Below, piece after piece: positions 40,269 to 49,285 of a stretch of DNA of 64,000 nucleotides (positions are counted from its first letter, which is position 1; every line of letters starts with the position of its first letter). This DNA is from Micromonospora sp. FIMYZ51 (GTDB taxonomy: Bacteria; Actinomycetota; Actinomycetes; Mycobacteriales; Micromonosporaceae). The notes beneath the pieces were generated by a model, which was not told where the DNA came from, did no database searches, and worked only from the letters and a program-made list of their open reading frames with translations. The stretch is from the NCBI RefSeq assembly GCF_038246755.1, contig NZ_CP134706.1, forward strand, positions 248,001 through 312,000, read 5' to 3'. The position numbers and the translations under genes are program-made.

Positions 40269-40502
40269 TCAGGGGGATGGCGGGCGGGGGGAGAGTTCGC
40301 GCCAGGGATCGGCGGGGTGGAGCAGGGCGCGGATGGTCTCCTCGGCCTCGTCGAGGGTGTCGTACTCGTAGAACCGGGAGGCGCCCTCGGCACCGCCGGC
40401 GCGTTGCTCGACGTACCACCGGTCGGCGTCCACGCGGAGGAAGACGTCGCGTCGGGCCAGGCGCCCCCATTTCCCGTTCCACCAGTGCTTTCGCTGCTCC
40501 AT
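40269..40502 (-). CDS. Small conserved hypothetical protein
   Basis: A 77-aa protein with a Trp-rich N-terminus (MEQRKHWWNGKWGRLARRDVFLRVDADRWYVEQR) and an acidic helix (YDTLDEAEETIRALL). Its codon use is normal, and the strand of compact aromatic residues suggests a small folded domain. I cannot assign a function. It is separated from mscL by a strong terminator and is probably monocistronic. Confidence 0.7.
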   Translation of the reverse strand: MEQRKHWWNGKWGRLARRDVFLRVDADRWYVEQRAGGAEGASRFYEYDTLDEAEETIRALLHPADPWRELSPRPPSP

Positions 40503-40537
40503 GGCGGGACTCTATCGAACAGGTGTTCGACTTTGTG

Positions 40538-40566
40538 CGGCCCCTGCGGGATTCCCGCAGGGGCCG
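40538..40566 (-). terminator. Terminator of mscL
   Basis: A perfect 13-bp stem, CGGCCCCTGCGGG (40538-40550) with CCCGCAGGGGCCG (40554-40566), has a 3-nt loop and lies 18 bases past the mscL stop. It is one of the most stable hairpins in the window. Confidence 0.85.
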
Positions 40567-40584
40567 GTGTGCAGGTGTCCCGGT

Positions 40585-41046
40585 TCAGCGCTGGGTGGGC
40601 GGTTCCTCCCGGCGGCCGAGCACCTCGTCCAGCGCGCCGCGCTGCTGCCCGGGGGTGGTCCGGCCGGCGGCGACGAGCGCGTCCCGGATCTCGGTGAGCA
40701 GTTTGATCTCCTCGCTCGGCGCGGCCGGCGGCGGCTCCTCACCCCGCCGACGCCGCTCGGCGAGCTTGTTCATCGGGTACACCACCAGGAAGTAGAGCGC
40801 GGCGGCGGTGAGCAGGAACGTGATCAGCGCGTTGAGGAACGCTCCCCAGGTGACCGGGTTGTTGGTCCCCAGCGAGAACTGGGCTCCGTCACCGGCGGGG
40901 CCCTGACCGATCAGGTTGATGATCGGCTGAAGGAACGAGCTGGTGAAGGAGGTGACCAGGCCGGTGAAGGCGGCACCGATGACGATGCCGACCGCCAGGT
41001 CGACGACGTTGCCGCGCATGATGAAGTCTTTGAAGCCCTTGAGCAT
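40585..41046 (-). CDS. mscL: Large-conductance mechanosensitive channel MscL
   Basis: A 153-aa channel subunit. The MscL signature MLKGFKDFIMRGNVVDLAVGIVIGAAF opens the protein and includes the pore-lining first helix. A short periplasmic loop and second helix (ALITFLLTAAALYFLVVYPMNKL) follow. The cytoplasmic helix (EEIKLLTEIRDAL) is retained, and a longer Gly/Pro/Gln tail is added. The homopentamer opens under membrane tension and releases solutes in hypo-osmotic shock. It stands alone with its own terminator. Confidence 0.96.
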   Translation of the reverse strand: MLKGFKDFIMRGNVVDLAVGIVIGAAFTGLVTSFTSSFLQPIINLIGQGPAGDGAQFSLGTNNPVTWGAFLNALITFLLTAAALYFLVVYPMNKLAERRRRGEEPPPAAPSEEIKLLTEIRDALVAAGRTTPGQQRGALDEVLGRREEPPTQR

Positions 41047-41085
41047 CCGTACTCCTGAGGTCTCCGGGTTTCCGTCGCGGACAAC

Positions 41086-41769
41086 CTATGCCTCGGGCGC
41101 GGACTCCAGAAAAGCGCCGGCCTCCCGGGCGGCCCGCTCGGCATCGCCGGCCCGGATCGCCGCCACCAGCCGAGCGTGGTCGACGTGCCGCTCCGGGGTC
41201 AGCGCGTCGCCCATCGCCTCGGCGACGGTGCTGCGGACCGCGGCGCCGATCGAGGCGTACAGCTCGGCGAGCATGCTGTTGTGTGCCGCCGCGACCACCG
41301 CGCTGTGCAGTGCCGCGTCGGCGGCCACGAACTCGGCGACCCGGCCGCCGCGCCAGGCCGCCTCGCGGGCGGCGAGCGCCTCGTCGAGCGCCGCCAGATC
41401 CTCATCCGTACGCCGCCGCGCGGCCAGCCGTGCCGCCGCCACCTCGAAGGCGTGGCGCACCTCGACCACCTCGGCCGTCCGGTCCTCGCTGAGCCGGCGG
41501 GCCACCACCGGGGCCAACTCGTCGGTGGAGACGACGTAGGTGCCGGAGCCCTGCCGGCACTCCAGCACACCAGCGTGCGCGAGGGCCCGTACCGCCTCGC
41601 GCACCGTGTTGCGTCCGACGCCGAGCGCCTCGACCAGTTGCGGCTCGGTCGGGATCCGGCTGCCCACGGGCCATTCACCAGCCATGATCCGCTGCCGCAG
41701 CTGCGCGATCGTCTCTCGTATCCGTTGACCCCGGGGCGGGACGGCAGCGGAATCAATCGGCGGTGGCAC
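41086..41769 (-). CDS. FadR/FCD subfamily GntR regulator
   Basis: A 227-aa protein. The winged helix (RIRETIAQLRQRIMAGEWPVGSRIPTEPQLVEALGVGRNTVREAVRAL) is followed by an all-helical FCD domain with Asp/His metal-ligand candidates (EFVAADAALHSAVVAAAHNSML, HVDHARLVAAI). The FCD fold usually binds a metal and an organic acid. It is divergent from the MFS gene, and TTACAACC (41773-41780) and TTGTAGG (41804-41810) in the 50-bp gap may be its half-sites, so it probably represses that transporter. Confidence 0.92.
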   Translation of the reverse strand: MPPPIDSAAVPPRGQRIRETIAQLRQRIMAGEWPVGSRIPTEPQLVEALGVGRNTVREAVRALAHAGVLECRQGSGTYVVSTDELAPVVARRLSEDRTAEVVEVRHAFEVAAARLAARRRTDEDLAALDEALAAREAAWRGGRVAEFVAADAALHSAVVAAAHNSMLAELYASIGAAVRSTVAEAMGDALTPERHVDHARLVAAIRAGDAERAAREAGAFLESAPEA

Positions 41770-41819
41770 TGGTTACAACCTCTCGCACGAATTCATCCCA
41801 TGATTGTAGGTTCGAGGTC

Positions 41820-43160
41820 ATGCCCCCGTCACCCGCCGGCACCTCCGCGTCCCCGACAACCACCGTCGGCGGGCCGTCACCCGCGGTGACCCCGGCCGCC
41901 ACCGACGAACCCGGACCGGTCGCGCCCGACCCGGCCGCCGCCCTCGGCACGACGGTCCGGAGCGGCACCTCCGGTGCCACCGGCGGGCTGTTGGTGCTGG
42001 CCGGGATGCTGCTGGTGGCGCTGAACCTGCGCGCCGCCGTGACCAGCCTCGGCGCGCTGCTCGACGAGGTGCGCGTCGGGCTCGCGCTCTCCGGCACGAT
42101 GGCCGGCTTCATCACCACCCTGCCCACAATCGCCTTCGCCGGGCTCGGGGCGGCCACCCCGTGGCTGGTCCGCCGGTTCTCCCCGGCCCGGCTGCTGGTG
42201 TTCGGGATGCTCGCCCTCGCCACCGGTCAGTTGCTGCGGGCGGTCACCGGCTCAGCCGTGGTGTTCCTGCTCACCAGCGCGCTCGCGCTGGCCGGCATCG
42301 CGGTGGCGAACATCCTGCTGCCGATGCTGGTCAAGCAGCACTTCCCGCACCGCACCGGGCTGGTCACCGGGGCGTACACGATGGCGTTGACGGTGGGTAC
42401 GACGGTGGCTGCCGCCGCCGCGGTGCCGGTGGCGCACGCCTTCGGTTCGTGGCGGGCGGGGTTGGGCGTCTGGGCGGGGCTGGCGGCGGTGGCCGTACTC
42501 CCGTGGCTGCCGGCGGCGCTGCGCAGCCGGGCTGCGGCCCGGCGGGCTACCCGGGGTGCGGCGACCGGGGCCCGCCTGGTGATCCGACCGGGGCGCACCC
42601 GGCTCGGCTGGGCGATGGCGGTGTACTTCGGGGCGCAGTCGCTCAGCGGGTACGCGATCATGGGCTGGCTGGCCCAGTTGTTCCGGGACGCGGGTTTCCG
42701 CCCGCAGGACGCCGGGCTGCTGCTCGCCGGAGTCACCGCGCTCGGGGTGCCGATCGCGCTGCTGATGCCGGCGCTGGCCGGCCGGTTGGGCACCCTGCGT
42801 CCGCTGATCTTCGCGTTGACCGCGGCCTCCAGCCTGGCGTACCTGGGGCTGGCGTTCGCGCCGCGCGACGGCGCGGTGCTCTGGGTGGTGCTGCTGGCGT
42901 TCGGTCAGGGTGCGTTCCCGCTCATCCTGACCACCATCGGGCTGCGCGCCCGCACCGCCGACGGAACGGTGGCGCTGTCGGCCTTCGCGCAGAGCACCGG
43001 GTACGTCATCGCGGCGTTGGGGCCGCTGCTGGTCGGGGTCCTCTACGAGACCACCGGCGGATGGCTGGCACCGGTCGGCTTCCTGCTGGTCGCCCTCGCG
43101 GTGCAGACCGGTGCGGGCATGCTGATCGCCCGCCCCCGGTACATCGAGGACGAGCGCTGA
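41820..43160 (+). CDS. MFS transporter, CynX/NimT-like
   Basis: A 446-aa permease with a Pro/Thr-rich N-terminal extension (about 50 residues) before the first helix. The family motif MLLVALNLRAAVTSLGALLDEVRVGL opens the membrane domain, and about 12 helices follow. CynX/NimT-type members move cyanate, nitroimidazoles or other small compounds. ATG at 41820 is preferred to GTG at 41763, which would overlap the divergent regulator start. Confidence 0.9.
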   Translation: MPPSPAGTSASPTTTVGGPSPAVTPAATDEPGPVAPDPAAALGTTVRSGTSGATGGLLVLAGMLLVALNLRAAVTSLGALLDEVRVGLALSGTMAGFITTLPTIAFAGLGAATPWLVRRFSPARLLVFGMLALATGQLLRAVTGSAVVFLLTSALALAGIAVANILLPMLVKQHFPHRTGLVTGAYTMALTVGTTVAAAAAVPVAHAFGSWRAGLGVWAGLAAVAVLPWLPAALRSRAAARRATRGAATGARLVIRPGRTRLGWAMAVYFGAQSLSGYAIMGWLAQLFRDAGFRPQDAGLLLAGVTALGVPIALLMPALAGRLGTLRPLIFALTAASSLAYLGLAFAPRDGAVLWVVLLAFGQGAFPLILTTIGLRARTADGTVALSAFAQSTGYVIAALGPLLVGVLYETTGGWLAPVGFLLVALAVQTGAGMLIARPRYIEDER

Positions 43161-43185
43161 GTTGGCAGGACGGGGCGGGCGGGCG

Positions 43186-43542
43186 TCAGGGCGAGGCGGG
43201 CGTCGTGTCGCCAGCGACCGCCTGCTCGACGGTCGGATACGTGTGCAACACCTCGACCAGACCGCTCACCTCCAGAATGCGCAGCACTCCACGCTGCGGG
43301 GCGGCCAAGCGCACCACGCCGCCGGCCTCGTCGCAGCTGTTCTTGGCACGGACGAACACCGACAGCCCGGTGGAGTCGCAGAACGAGACGTCCGACAGGT
43401 CGAAGACAAGGCGACTGCGCCCCTTGTCGAGCAGGTCGGTGATCTGGTCCTGCAACTGCGGTGCGGTGGCCATGTCCAGTTCGCCCGCGACCGACACGAC
43501 GACGACGTCACCGTGCTGTTCCGTGTGCACCGTCAAGGACAT
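43186..43542 (-). CDS. STAS-domain anti-sigma factor antagonist
   Basis: A 118-aa RsbV/SpoIIAA-type protein: VVVVSVAGELDMATAPQLQDQITDLL, then FDLSDVSFCDSTGLSVFVRAK with the phosphorylatable Ser in DSTG. Unphosphorylated, it would bind an anti-sigma kinase and free a stress sigma factor. It is divergent from the RsbR operon and is a natural substrate for the SpoIIE-type phosphatases encoded next to it. ATG at 43542 replaces longer starts that run into the RsbR promoter. Confidence 0.92.
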   Translation of the reverse strand: MSLTVHTEQHGDVVVVSVAGELDMATAPQLQDQITDLLDKGRSRLVFDLSDVSFCDSTGLSVFVRAKNSCDEAGGVVRLAAPQRGVLRILEVSGLVEVLHTYPTVEQAVAGDTTPASP

Positions 43543-43705
43543 TCGCCAGACCTCCTGTTTATCTCTGGAACGGTATCCCACCCGAGTCCTCGCGCGCAGA
43601 ACGGGAGCGCAATGGGTGTCCACCATCATTCGGTTGCTCTGCGGCAAGTAGTTTGCGGCTCTGCGGTGATAGAGTCCGGCCGGTCCAGGTCGAGGGGGTT
43701 TTGCG

Positions 43706-44563
43706 ATGGCGCTGAGCGCTGACGAGAGCGGCCGACTGGCCGATCTGCTGTCCGGGCATGTCGACCAGATCACGAAGCGGTGGGCCGAGGTGGTTGCCGC
43801 TCAGCTACGCGGCCGGCTCAGCCAGGCCGAACTGATCCGGCAGGTGCAGGAACTGCATCGCGCCCTGCTCGACGCGCTCGGCAAGGGCGCAGCCGATCTG
43901 ACCGTTGAGGAGGCCAGCGAGCTGCGGGCGGTGCTCGCCGAGCTGTCCCGGGGGCAGGCGCGGCAGGGTTTCTCCGCCACCGAGACCGCCAGCGGCGTGT
44001 TCGCGCTCAAGGACGCCCTGCTTGCCGTGATGGAGACCGCCGAGAACGGCTCCCTGCGGGACTATGTCGCCTTCTCCGCGCTGGTCGACCAGATGGGCCT
44101 GTTCACCTTCGAGACCTACGTGCGGACCCGGGAGAGCCTGATCGCCGACCAGGCCGAGCAGCTGCTGGAGCTCTCCACCCCGGTGGTCAAGCTCTGGGAG
44201 GGTGTGGTGGCGGTGCCGCTGGTCGGCACCCTCGACTCGGCTCGCGCCCAGGTGGTGATGGAGCGGCTGCTGCAGACCCTGGTCGACACCGGCTCGCCGT
44301 ACGCGATCATCGACATCACCGGCGTACCGGCGGTGGACACCCAGGTCGCCCAGCACATCCTGAAGACGGTGGTGGCCGCCCGGCTGATGGGTGCCGACTG
44401 CATCATCTCCGGCATCCGGCCGCAGATCGCCCAGACCATCGTCGCGCTCGGCATCGAGTTCGGTGACATCGCGACAAAGGCCAGCCTCGCGGATGCGTTG
44501 CGCCACGTGCTCCGGCTCAACGGGGTCGAGACCAGCCGCCGCTCGTCACGCCGGGAGGCGTGA
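43706..44563 (+). CDS. rsbR: RsbR-type stressosome sensor
   Basis: A 285-aa protein. Residues 1-150 form an all-helical sensor domain of the RsbR N-terminal (globin-like) class (VDQITKRWAEVVAAQLRGRLSQAELIRQV). A linker helix (YVRTRESLIADQAEQLLELSTPVVKLWEGVVAVPLVGTLD) leads to a C-terminal STAS domain (IIDITGVPAVDTQVAQHIL) with a Thr at the phospho-site. RsbR and RsbS assemble the stressosome scaffold that holds RsbT. It is first gene of a seven-gene co-oriented run. Confidence 0.9.
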   Translation: MALSADESGRLADLLSGHVDQITKRWAEVVAAQLRGRLSQAELIRQVQELHRALLDALGKGAADLTVEEASELRAVLAELSRGQARQGFSATETASGVFALKDALLAVMETAENGSLRDYVAFSALVDQMGLFTFETYVRTRESLIADQAEQLLELSTPVVKLWEGVVAVPLVGTLDSARAQVVMERLLQTLVDTGSPYAIIDITGVPAVDTQVAQHILKTVVAARLMGADCIISGIRPQIAQTIVALGIEFGDIATKASLADALRHVLRLNGVETSRRSSRREA

Positions 44564-44976
44564 TGGAGCGGGTGCCGATCCTCAAGATCGGCGACATCCT
44601 GCTGGTCTCCATCCAGGTCGACATGTCGGACCAGACGGCCGTCGCGCTCCAGGAGGACCTGGCCGAGCGGATCGTGGCCACCGGCTGCCACGGCGTGATC
44701 ATCGACATCACCGCGCTGGACATCGTCGACTCCTTCGTCGGGCGGATGCTCTCCACCATCGCCTCGATCTCCCGGGTGCTGGACGCGGAGACGGTGGTCG
44801 TCGGGATGCGGCCGGCGGTCGCCATCACGCTTGTCGAGTTGGGCCTCTCGCTCAACGGCATCCGTACCGCGCTGAACGTCGAGCGGGGCATGGAACTGAT
44901 CGCGGCCGAGCGCGCCGACGATGACGAGGACGAGTTCGACGACGGACCGGATCCCGAGCCGAGGGCGTCGCCGTGA
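44563..44976 (+). CDS. rsbS: RsbS-type stressosome scaffold protein
   Basis: A 137-aa STAS protein: VPILKIGDILLVSIQVDMSDQTAVALQEDL, then IIDITALDIVDSFVGRMLSTI, with Ser in DSFVGR as the RsbT phosphorylation site. An acidic tail (DDDEDEFDDG) is added to the usual length. It is the core of the stressosome, releasing RsbT on phosphorylation. ATG at 44563 overlaps the RsbR stop (TGATG), with GGGAGG upstream; the GTG at 44560 is too close to that site. Confidence 0.93.
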   Translation: MERVPILKIGDILLVSIQVDMSDQTAVALQEDLAERIVATGCHGVIIDITALDIVDSFVGRMLSTIASISRVLDAETVVVGMRPAVAITLVELGLSLNGIRTALNVERGMELIAAERADDDEDEFDDGPDPEPRASP

Positions 44977-45392
44977 CCAGCGGGGTGGACCTGGGCCGCC
45001 CGCAGACGCAGACGGTGGGCAGCGACGAGGACGTGGTACGCGTCCGGCAACTGGTCCGTACGGTGGCGGTGGCGGCCAAGCTCTCCCTGGTCGACCAGAC
45101 CAAAGTGGTCACCGCAGCCAGCGAACTGGCCCGGAACACCCTGGTCTACGGCGGTGGTGGCACCGTCGAGGTGAGCGCCGTCGACAACGGCCGCCGGCAC
45201 GGCATCCAGATCCTCTTCGCCGACTCCGGTCCCGGCATCGCCGACCTGGACCTCGCCCTGACCGACGGTTACACCACCGGCGGTGGCCTCGGTCTCGGCC
45301 TCAGCGGCGCGCGGCGGCTGGTGGACGAGTTCGACATCCAGACCGTGCCGGGCCAGGGCACCCGGATCACGATCGTCAAGTGGTCCCGGTGA
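44973..45392 (+). CDS. rsbT: RsbT-type serine/threonine kinase
   Basis: A 139-aa GHKL kinase with VVTAASELARNTLVYGGGG (N box), FADSGPGIADLDLAL (G1) and TGGGLGLGLSGARRLVDEFDI (G2). It phosphorylates RsbS and RsbR and, when released, activates a partner phosphatase. GTG at 44973 overlaps the RsbS stop; the next gene overlaps its stop in turn. Confidence 0.93.
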   Translation: MTSGVDLGRPQTQTVGSDEDVVRVRQLVRTVAVAAKLSLVDQTKVVTAASELARNTLVYGGGGTVEVSAVDNGRRHGIQILFADSGPGIADLDLALTDGYTTGGGLGLGLSGARRLVDEFDIQTVPGQGTRITIVKWSR

Positions 45393-46402
45393 CCGCCGAG
45401 CCGGTCTCCGACCGGGGCGCGTGGTTCCGGTTGGAGACCGGCAACACCGGCAGCGGGGTACGCCGGGCAGCCGAGCGCCTGGGTGACCGGCTGGGGCTGC
45501 CGGCCGGCCGGATCGCCGATCTGGCCATCGTCGCCGCCGAGCTGACCAGCAATCTGATCAAGCATGCCGACGAGGGCATGCTGCTGCTCCGCCCGGTGCG
45601 TCGCGAACTGGATGCCGGTGTCGAGCTGGTCGCGATCGACGCCGGACCGGGCATGGCCGATCTCACCGATTCGGCCCGCGACGGCCACTCCACCACCGGC
45701 ACCCTCGGTATCGGGCTGGGGGCGATCCTCCGCCAGGCGAGCTGGTTCGACGCGTACTCCCGGCCGGGCCGGGGCACGGTCATCGCCGTGCGGGTCTTCG
45801 CCGCCGAGGACACCGAGCGTCCCTGGGTCGGTGGGCTCACCCGGCCGCTGACCGGGGAGTCGGTGAGCGGAGACGGTCAGGCCTGGCGGATCGTCGACGA
45901 CCGCCGGCAGGTGCTGGTAAGCGACGGCCTCGGGCACGGGCCGCTGGCCGCCGCCGCCAGCGATGCCGCGCTCGCCGCCTTCCGGGGTGCACCGGCCGCC
46001 GGCCCGGCCGAGGTGGTCCGACACCTGCACAAGTCGTTGTCCCACACCCGGGGCGCCGCGCTCGCCGTGGCCGAGCCGGATCCGGCGGCCGGGGTGCTGC
46101 GCTACGCGGGGCTGGGCAACATCGGCGGCAACGTGGTCAGCGGGGACGGCCGGCGGCGGGGCCTGGTGTCGCTGCCCGGCATCGCGGGCCATCAGCGTCC
46201 CGCGATCCGGGAGTACGACTACCCGTTCGAACCCGGCAGCCTGCTGGTCATGCACACCGACGGCGTGGTCGACCGCTGGCAGCTCACCGACTACCCCGGT
46301 CTGGCCGGCCGGTCGCCGCTGGTGGTGGCGGCCACGCTGCTTCGCGACGCCGGTGTCCGGCGCGACGACGCCGGGGTGTTGGTGGCGAGGTCCTGGTCAT
46401 GA
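45389..46402 (+). CDS. GHKL ATPase-SpoIIE/RsbX-type phosphatase
   Basis: A 337-aa protein. Residues 1-135 are an RsbW/RsbT-like GHKL module (IADLAIVAAELTSNLIKHADEG, VAIDAGPGMADL, TGTLGIGLGAI). Residues 140-337 are a compact PP2C/SpoIIE fold (VLVSDGLGHGPLAAAASDAAL, ALAVAEPDP, LLVMHTDGVVDRW), close to RsbX. It may dephosphorylate RsbS/RsbR and reset the stressosome. The fusion of kinase-like and phosphatase modules is known in actinobacteria. GTG at 45389 overlaps the RsbT stop. Confidence 0.87.
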   Translation: MTAEPVSDRGAWFRLETGNTGSGVRRAAERLGDRLGLPAGRIADLAIVAAELTSNLIKHADEGMLLLRPVRRELDAGVELVAIDAGPGMADLTDSARDGHSTTGTLGIGLGAILRQASWFDAYSRPGRGTVIAVRVFAAEDTERPWVGGLTRPLTGESVSGDGQAWRIVDDRRQVLVSDGLGHGPLAAAASDAALAAFRGAPAAGPAEVVRHLHKSLSHTRGAALAVAEPDPAAGVLRYAGLGNIGGNVVSGDGRRRGLVSLPGIAGHQRPAIREYDYPFEPGSLLVMHTDGVVDRWQLTDYPGLAGRSPLVVAATLLRDAGVRRDDAGVLVARSWS

Positions 46403-47748
46403 GGACGGCACCGCTGCTACAGATGCCGCTGCGGGTGGAGCGCGACATCTTCGTGCTCCGACAGCGCGGCCGGGAAGTCGCCGCCGTGGTCGGGTTGGAG
46501 CACCAGGACCAGGTCCGGCTCGCCACCGCACTGAGCGAGGTCGCCCGGGACCTGCTGCTCAGCGTCGGCGGCGCGGATGTCGTGTTCGCCGTCACCAGCA
46601 CTCCGGACGGTCAGCGTCACCTGTGGATCGACCTCGCCCCGGTCAGCCCACTGCCCGGCGGACGGTACGAGCCGCAATCCGGTGCGGTGGCGCGCCTGGT
46701 GGACATGTTGGACGTGGTGACGGTCGAGAGGGATACGGTCGTGAGGATGTCGCGACGTGTTCCGGTCACCGCCCAGGCGTTCACCTCCGAACGCCTGGCG
46801 GAGCTGCGCGCCCAGCTCGGCAGCAGCTCACCGGGCACCGTCGAGGAGGAACTCGCCACCCAGAACTCCCAACTCATCGCCGCCCTGGACGAGGTACGCA
46901 CCCAGCGTGACGAACTGGCCCGGCTCAACGAGGAGCTGGAGCAGACCAATCGTGGCGTGCTGGCGCTCTACCACCAGCTCACCGACGAGCTGGAGGAAAC
47001 CAACCGGGGCGTGGTGGCCCTCTACGCCGAGCTGGACGAGAAGTCGGCACAGCTACGCTCGGCGAGCGAGTCGAAGACGCGGTTCCTGGCGAACGTCAGC
47101 CACGAGCTGCGGGCACCGGTCACCGCGATCATCGGACTGGCCCGGCTGCTTGGCGACTCCGCGTCCGACCCGCTCACCGAAGAGCAGGAGCGTCAGGTCG
47201 ACCTGATCCGCTCCTCGGCCTCGGACCTGCTCGCCCTGGTCAACGAGCTGCTCGACCTGGCCAAGGCGGAATCGGGCCGGATCGAACCGGAGTGGGCCGA
47301 GGTGGACCTGCGGATCGTCTTCGGCCAGCTGCGCGGCACGCTCCGGGCACTGCGTACCGGCCCGGAGGTCGAGCTGGTGGTGGAGGATCCCGACCCGCCG
47401 GCCACGTTACGCACCGACGAGGTGCTCCTCGCCCAGGTACTGCGAAATCTGCTGCACAACGGCCTGAAGTTCACCACCAAGGGAGAGGTCCGGCTGCGCG
47501 CCGAACGCAGCGCGGACCATTGGCGGCTCTCGGTGTCGGACACCGGCCCGGGCCTCCCGAAGGACCTGCACGAGCGGGTGTTCGAGGAGTTCTACCAGGT
47601 GCCGGGCCCGACCCGGGTCGGCGGCACCGGCCTCGGCCTGCCGTACGCCCGGCGACTGGTGACCCTGCTCGGCGGCACCCTCGACCTGGCCAGCGAGCCC
47701 GGCCGGGGCAGCACCTTCACCGTCTCGCTGCCCGCAGACGGGACGTGA
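46399..47748 (+). CDS. Hybrid partner-switching sensor histidine kinase
   Basis: A 449-aa soluble kinase. Residues 1-90 resemble a degenerate GHKL/RsbT module (DQVRLATALSEVARDLLLSVGGADVVFAV). A coiled coil follows (EEELATQNSQLIAALDEVRTQRDELARLNEELEQTNRG). A HisKA domain has His in FLANVSHELRAPVTAIIG, and the HATPase has NLLHNGLKFTT, DTGPGL and GGTGLGLPYARRL. It links phosphorelay to the stressosome genes upstream (4-bp overlap). The cognate receiver is the next gene. Confidence 0.9.
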   Translation: MRTAPLLQMPLRVERDIFVLRQRGREVAAVVGLEHQDQVRLATALSEVARDLLLSVGGADVVFAVTSTPDGQRHLWIDLAPVSPLPGGRYEPQSGAVARLVDMLDVVTVERDTVVRMSRRVPVTAQAFTSERLAELRAQLGSSSPGTVEEELATQNSQLIAALDEVRTQRDELARLNEELEQTNRGVLALYHQLTDELEETNRGVVALYAELDEKSAQLRSASESKTRFLANVSHELRAPVTAIIGLARLLGDSASDPLTEEQERQVDLIRSSASDLLALVNELLDLAKAESGRIEPEWAEVDLRIVFGQLRGTLRALRTGPEVELVVEDPDPPATLRTDEVLLAQVLRNLLHNGLKFTTKGEVRLRAERSADHWRLSVSDTGPGLPKDLHERVFEEFYQVPGPTRVGGTGLGLPYARRLVTLLGGTLDLASEPGRGSTFTVSLPADGT

Positions 47749-47749
47749 C

Positions 47750-49285
47750 GTGGAGGGCGCGGCAACCGTGCTGGTGGTCGACGACAGTCGGACCAAGCGC
47801 TACCTCCTGGTGAACTGGCTGGCCCGGGCCGGATTCACCGTGCTGGAGGCGGAGACCGGAGGCGAGGCGCTGAGTCGGGTCGGCAGCGATCCGATCGACC
47901 TGGTGGTGCTCGACGTCCGGTTGCCGGACCTGAGCGGCTTCGAGGTGTGTGAACGGATCAAGTCGACGCATCCCGCGTTGCCGGTGATCCACGTGTCCGC
48001 GCACGCGGTCGACGTAGGAGATCGGACGCAGGGGCTCACCCGGGGCGCGGACGCGTACCTCACCGAGCCGATCGAGCCGGAGGAACTGGTCGCCACCGCA
48101 CACGCGGTGCTGCGCTACTACCAGGCCCGCCAGCGCGCCGAGTTGCTCGCCGAGCGGCTCACCGGGCTGGCGGACACCACAGTGGCGGTGCACGCCGCGC
48201 CGAACTTCGCCCGGCTGCTCGAACGGGCGGCCAGCGGCGCCGCGGAGATCTTCAAGAGTCCCGCGGCGGTGGTCGCGGAGACGTTCGACGGGCACTGCCT
48301 GGCCGGGGTCTGCGCCGGTCCGGGCGCGGCGGCCAGCGTCGTGTCGTGGTCCGTCGACGACGGCGCAGTGCCGACCGGGGCCACGGTGCGGGTGCAGGCG
48401 CCGACCGAGTGGGCACTTGTCGACTGGCCGGCCGACGACACGGTCACGGTGGCCGCCGCCCGGCTACGGGACGATCGGGCCCCGCTCTACGTGGTGGTGC
48501 CCACTGCCACCCAGACCGCCGGCAGGCCGGTGCTGCGACAGTTGGCGCAGGCGGTGGCCTCGGCGGTGGAGGCACAGCGCTCCTTCGACGAGGAACACCG
48601 GATCGCCGTGACGCTACAGCGCAGCCTGTTGCCGCGCCGCATCCCGGAGATCGCCGGGCTCGACCTCGCGGTGCGTTACGAGCCGGCCAGCATGCAGACC
48701 GAGGTGGGCGGCGACTTCTACGAACTGGTGATGCTCGACGGCCACCTGCTGCTGGCGATCGGTGACGTGGCGGGCCACTCCCTGCACGCCGCCACGGTCA
48801 TGGCCGAACTGCGGCACGCGCTGCGGGCGTACGCGGTCGAAGGCCACCAGCCGGGCGAGATCCTGCACCGGGTCAACGAGCTGATGCGTACGCTGCTCCC
48901 CAACGAGTTGGCGACCACCTGCGTACTGCTGCTGGAACCGGCGACCGGAAAGGTCCGGCTGGCCAGCGCCGGCCACCTGCCCCCGTTGATCAGCCTGGAC
49001 GGCAAGACCGAGTTCGTCCAGCACCCCGCCCCGCTGCTCGGGGTGCGTGCGCCGCGCCCGGCCGACCTGGAGTTCGTGCTGCCCGCCGGGGCGACGATCG
49101 TCTTCTACACCGACGGCTTGATCGAACGGCGGGACAGCAGCATCGACGAGGGCCTGAAGGCGCTTGCGGCGTCCGCCGCGCAGGTCGACGCGAACCTCGA
49201 CCGGTTCTGCGAGCGGCTCCTCGTCGAGCTGGCTCCCGCCGAGATCCAGGACGACGTCGCCGTGGTCGCCCTCCGCCGCCACTGA
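47750..49285 (+). CDS. Response regulator-SpoIIE serine phosphatase
   Basis: A 511-aa protein. The N-terminal receiver has VLVVDDSRTKRYLLVNWLARAG and phospho-acceptor Asp in LVVLDVRLPDLSGFEV. A GAF-like middle region spans about 130-270. The C-terminal SpoIIE PP2C has EVGGDFYELVMLDGHLLLAIGDVAGHSLHAA, LASAGHLPPL, VFYTDGLIERRDSS and DDVAVVALR. Phosphorylation by the upstream kinase should switch on dephosphorylation of an RsbV-type antagonist, such as the STAS protein at 43186. GTG at 47750 starts one base after the kinase stop. Confidence 0.92.
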   Translation: MEGAATVLVVDDSRTKRYLLVNWLARAGFTVLEAETGGEALSRVGSDPIDLVVLDVRLPDLSGFEVCERIKSTHPALPVIHVSAHAVDVGDRTQGLTRGADAYLTEPIEPEELVATAHAVLRYYQARQRAELLAERLTGLADTTVAVHAAPNFARLLERAASGAAEIFKSPAAVVAETFDGHCLAGVCAGPGAAASVVSWSVDDGAVPTGATVRVQAPTEWALVDWPADDTVTVAAARLRDDRAPLYVVVPTATQTAGRPVLRQLAQAVASAVEAQRSFDEEHRIAVTLQRSLLPRRIPEIAGLDLAVRYEPASMQTEVGGDFYELVMLDGHLLLAIGDVAGHSLHAATVMAELRHALRAYAVEGHQPGEILHRVNELMRTLLPNELATTCVLLLEPATGKVRLASAGHLPPLISLDGKTEFVQHPAPLLGVRAPRPADLEFVLPAGATIVFYTDGLIERRDSSIDEGLKALAASAAQVDANLDRFCERLLVELAPAEIQDDVAVVALRRH

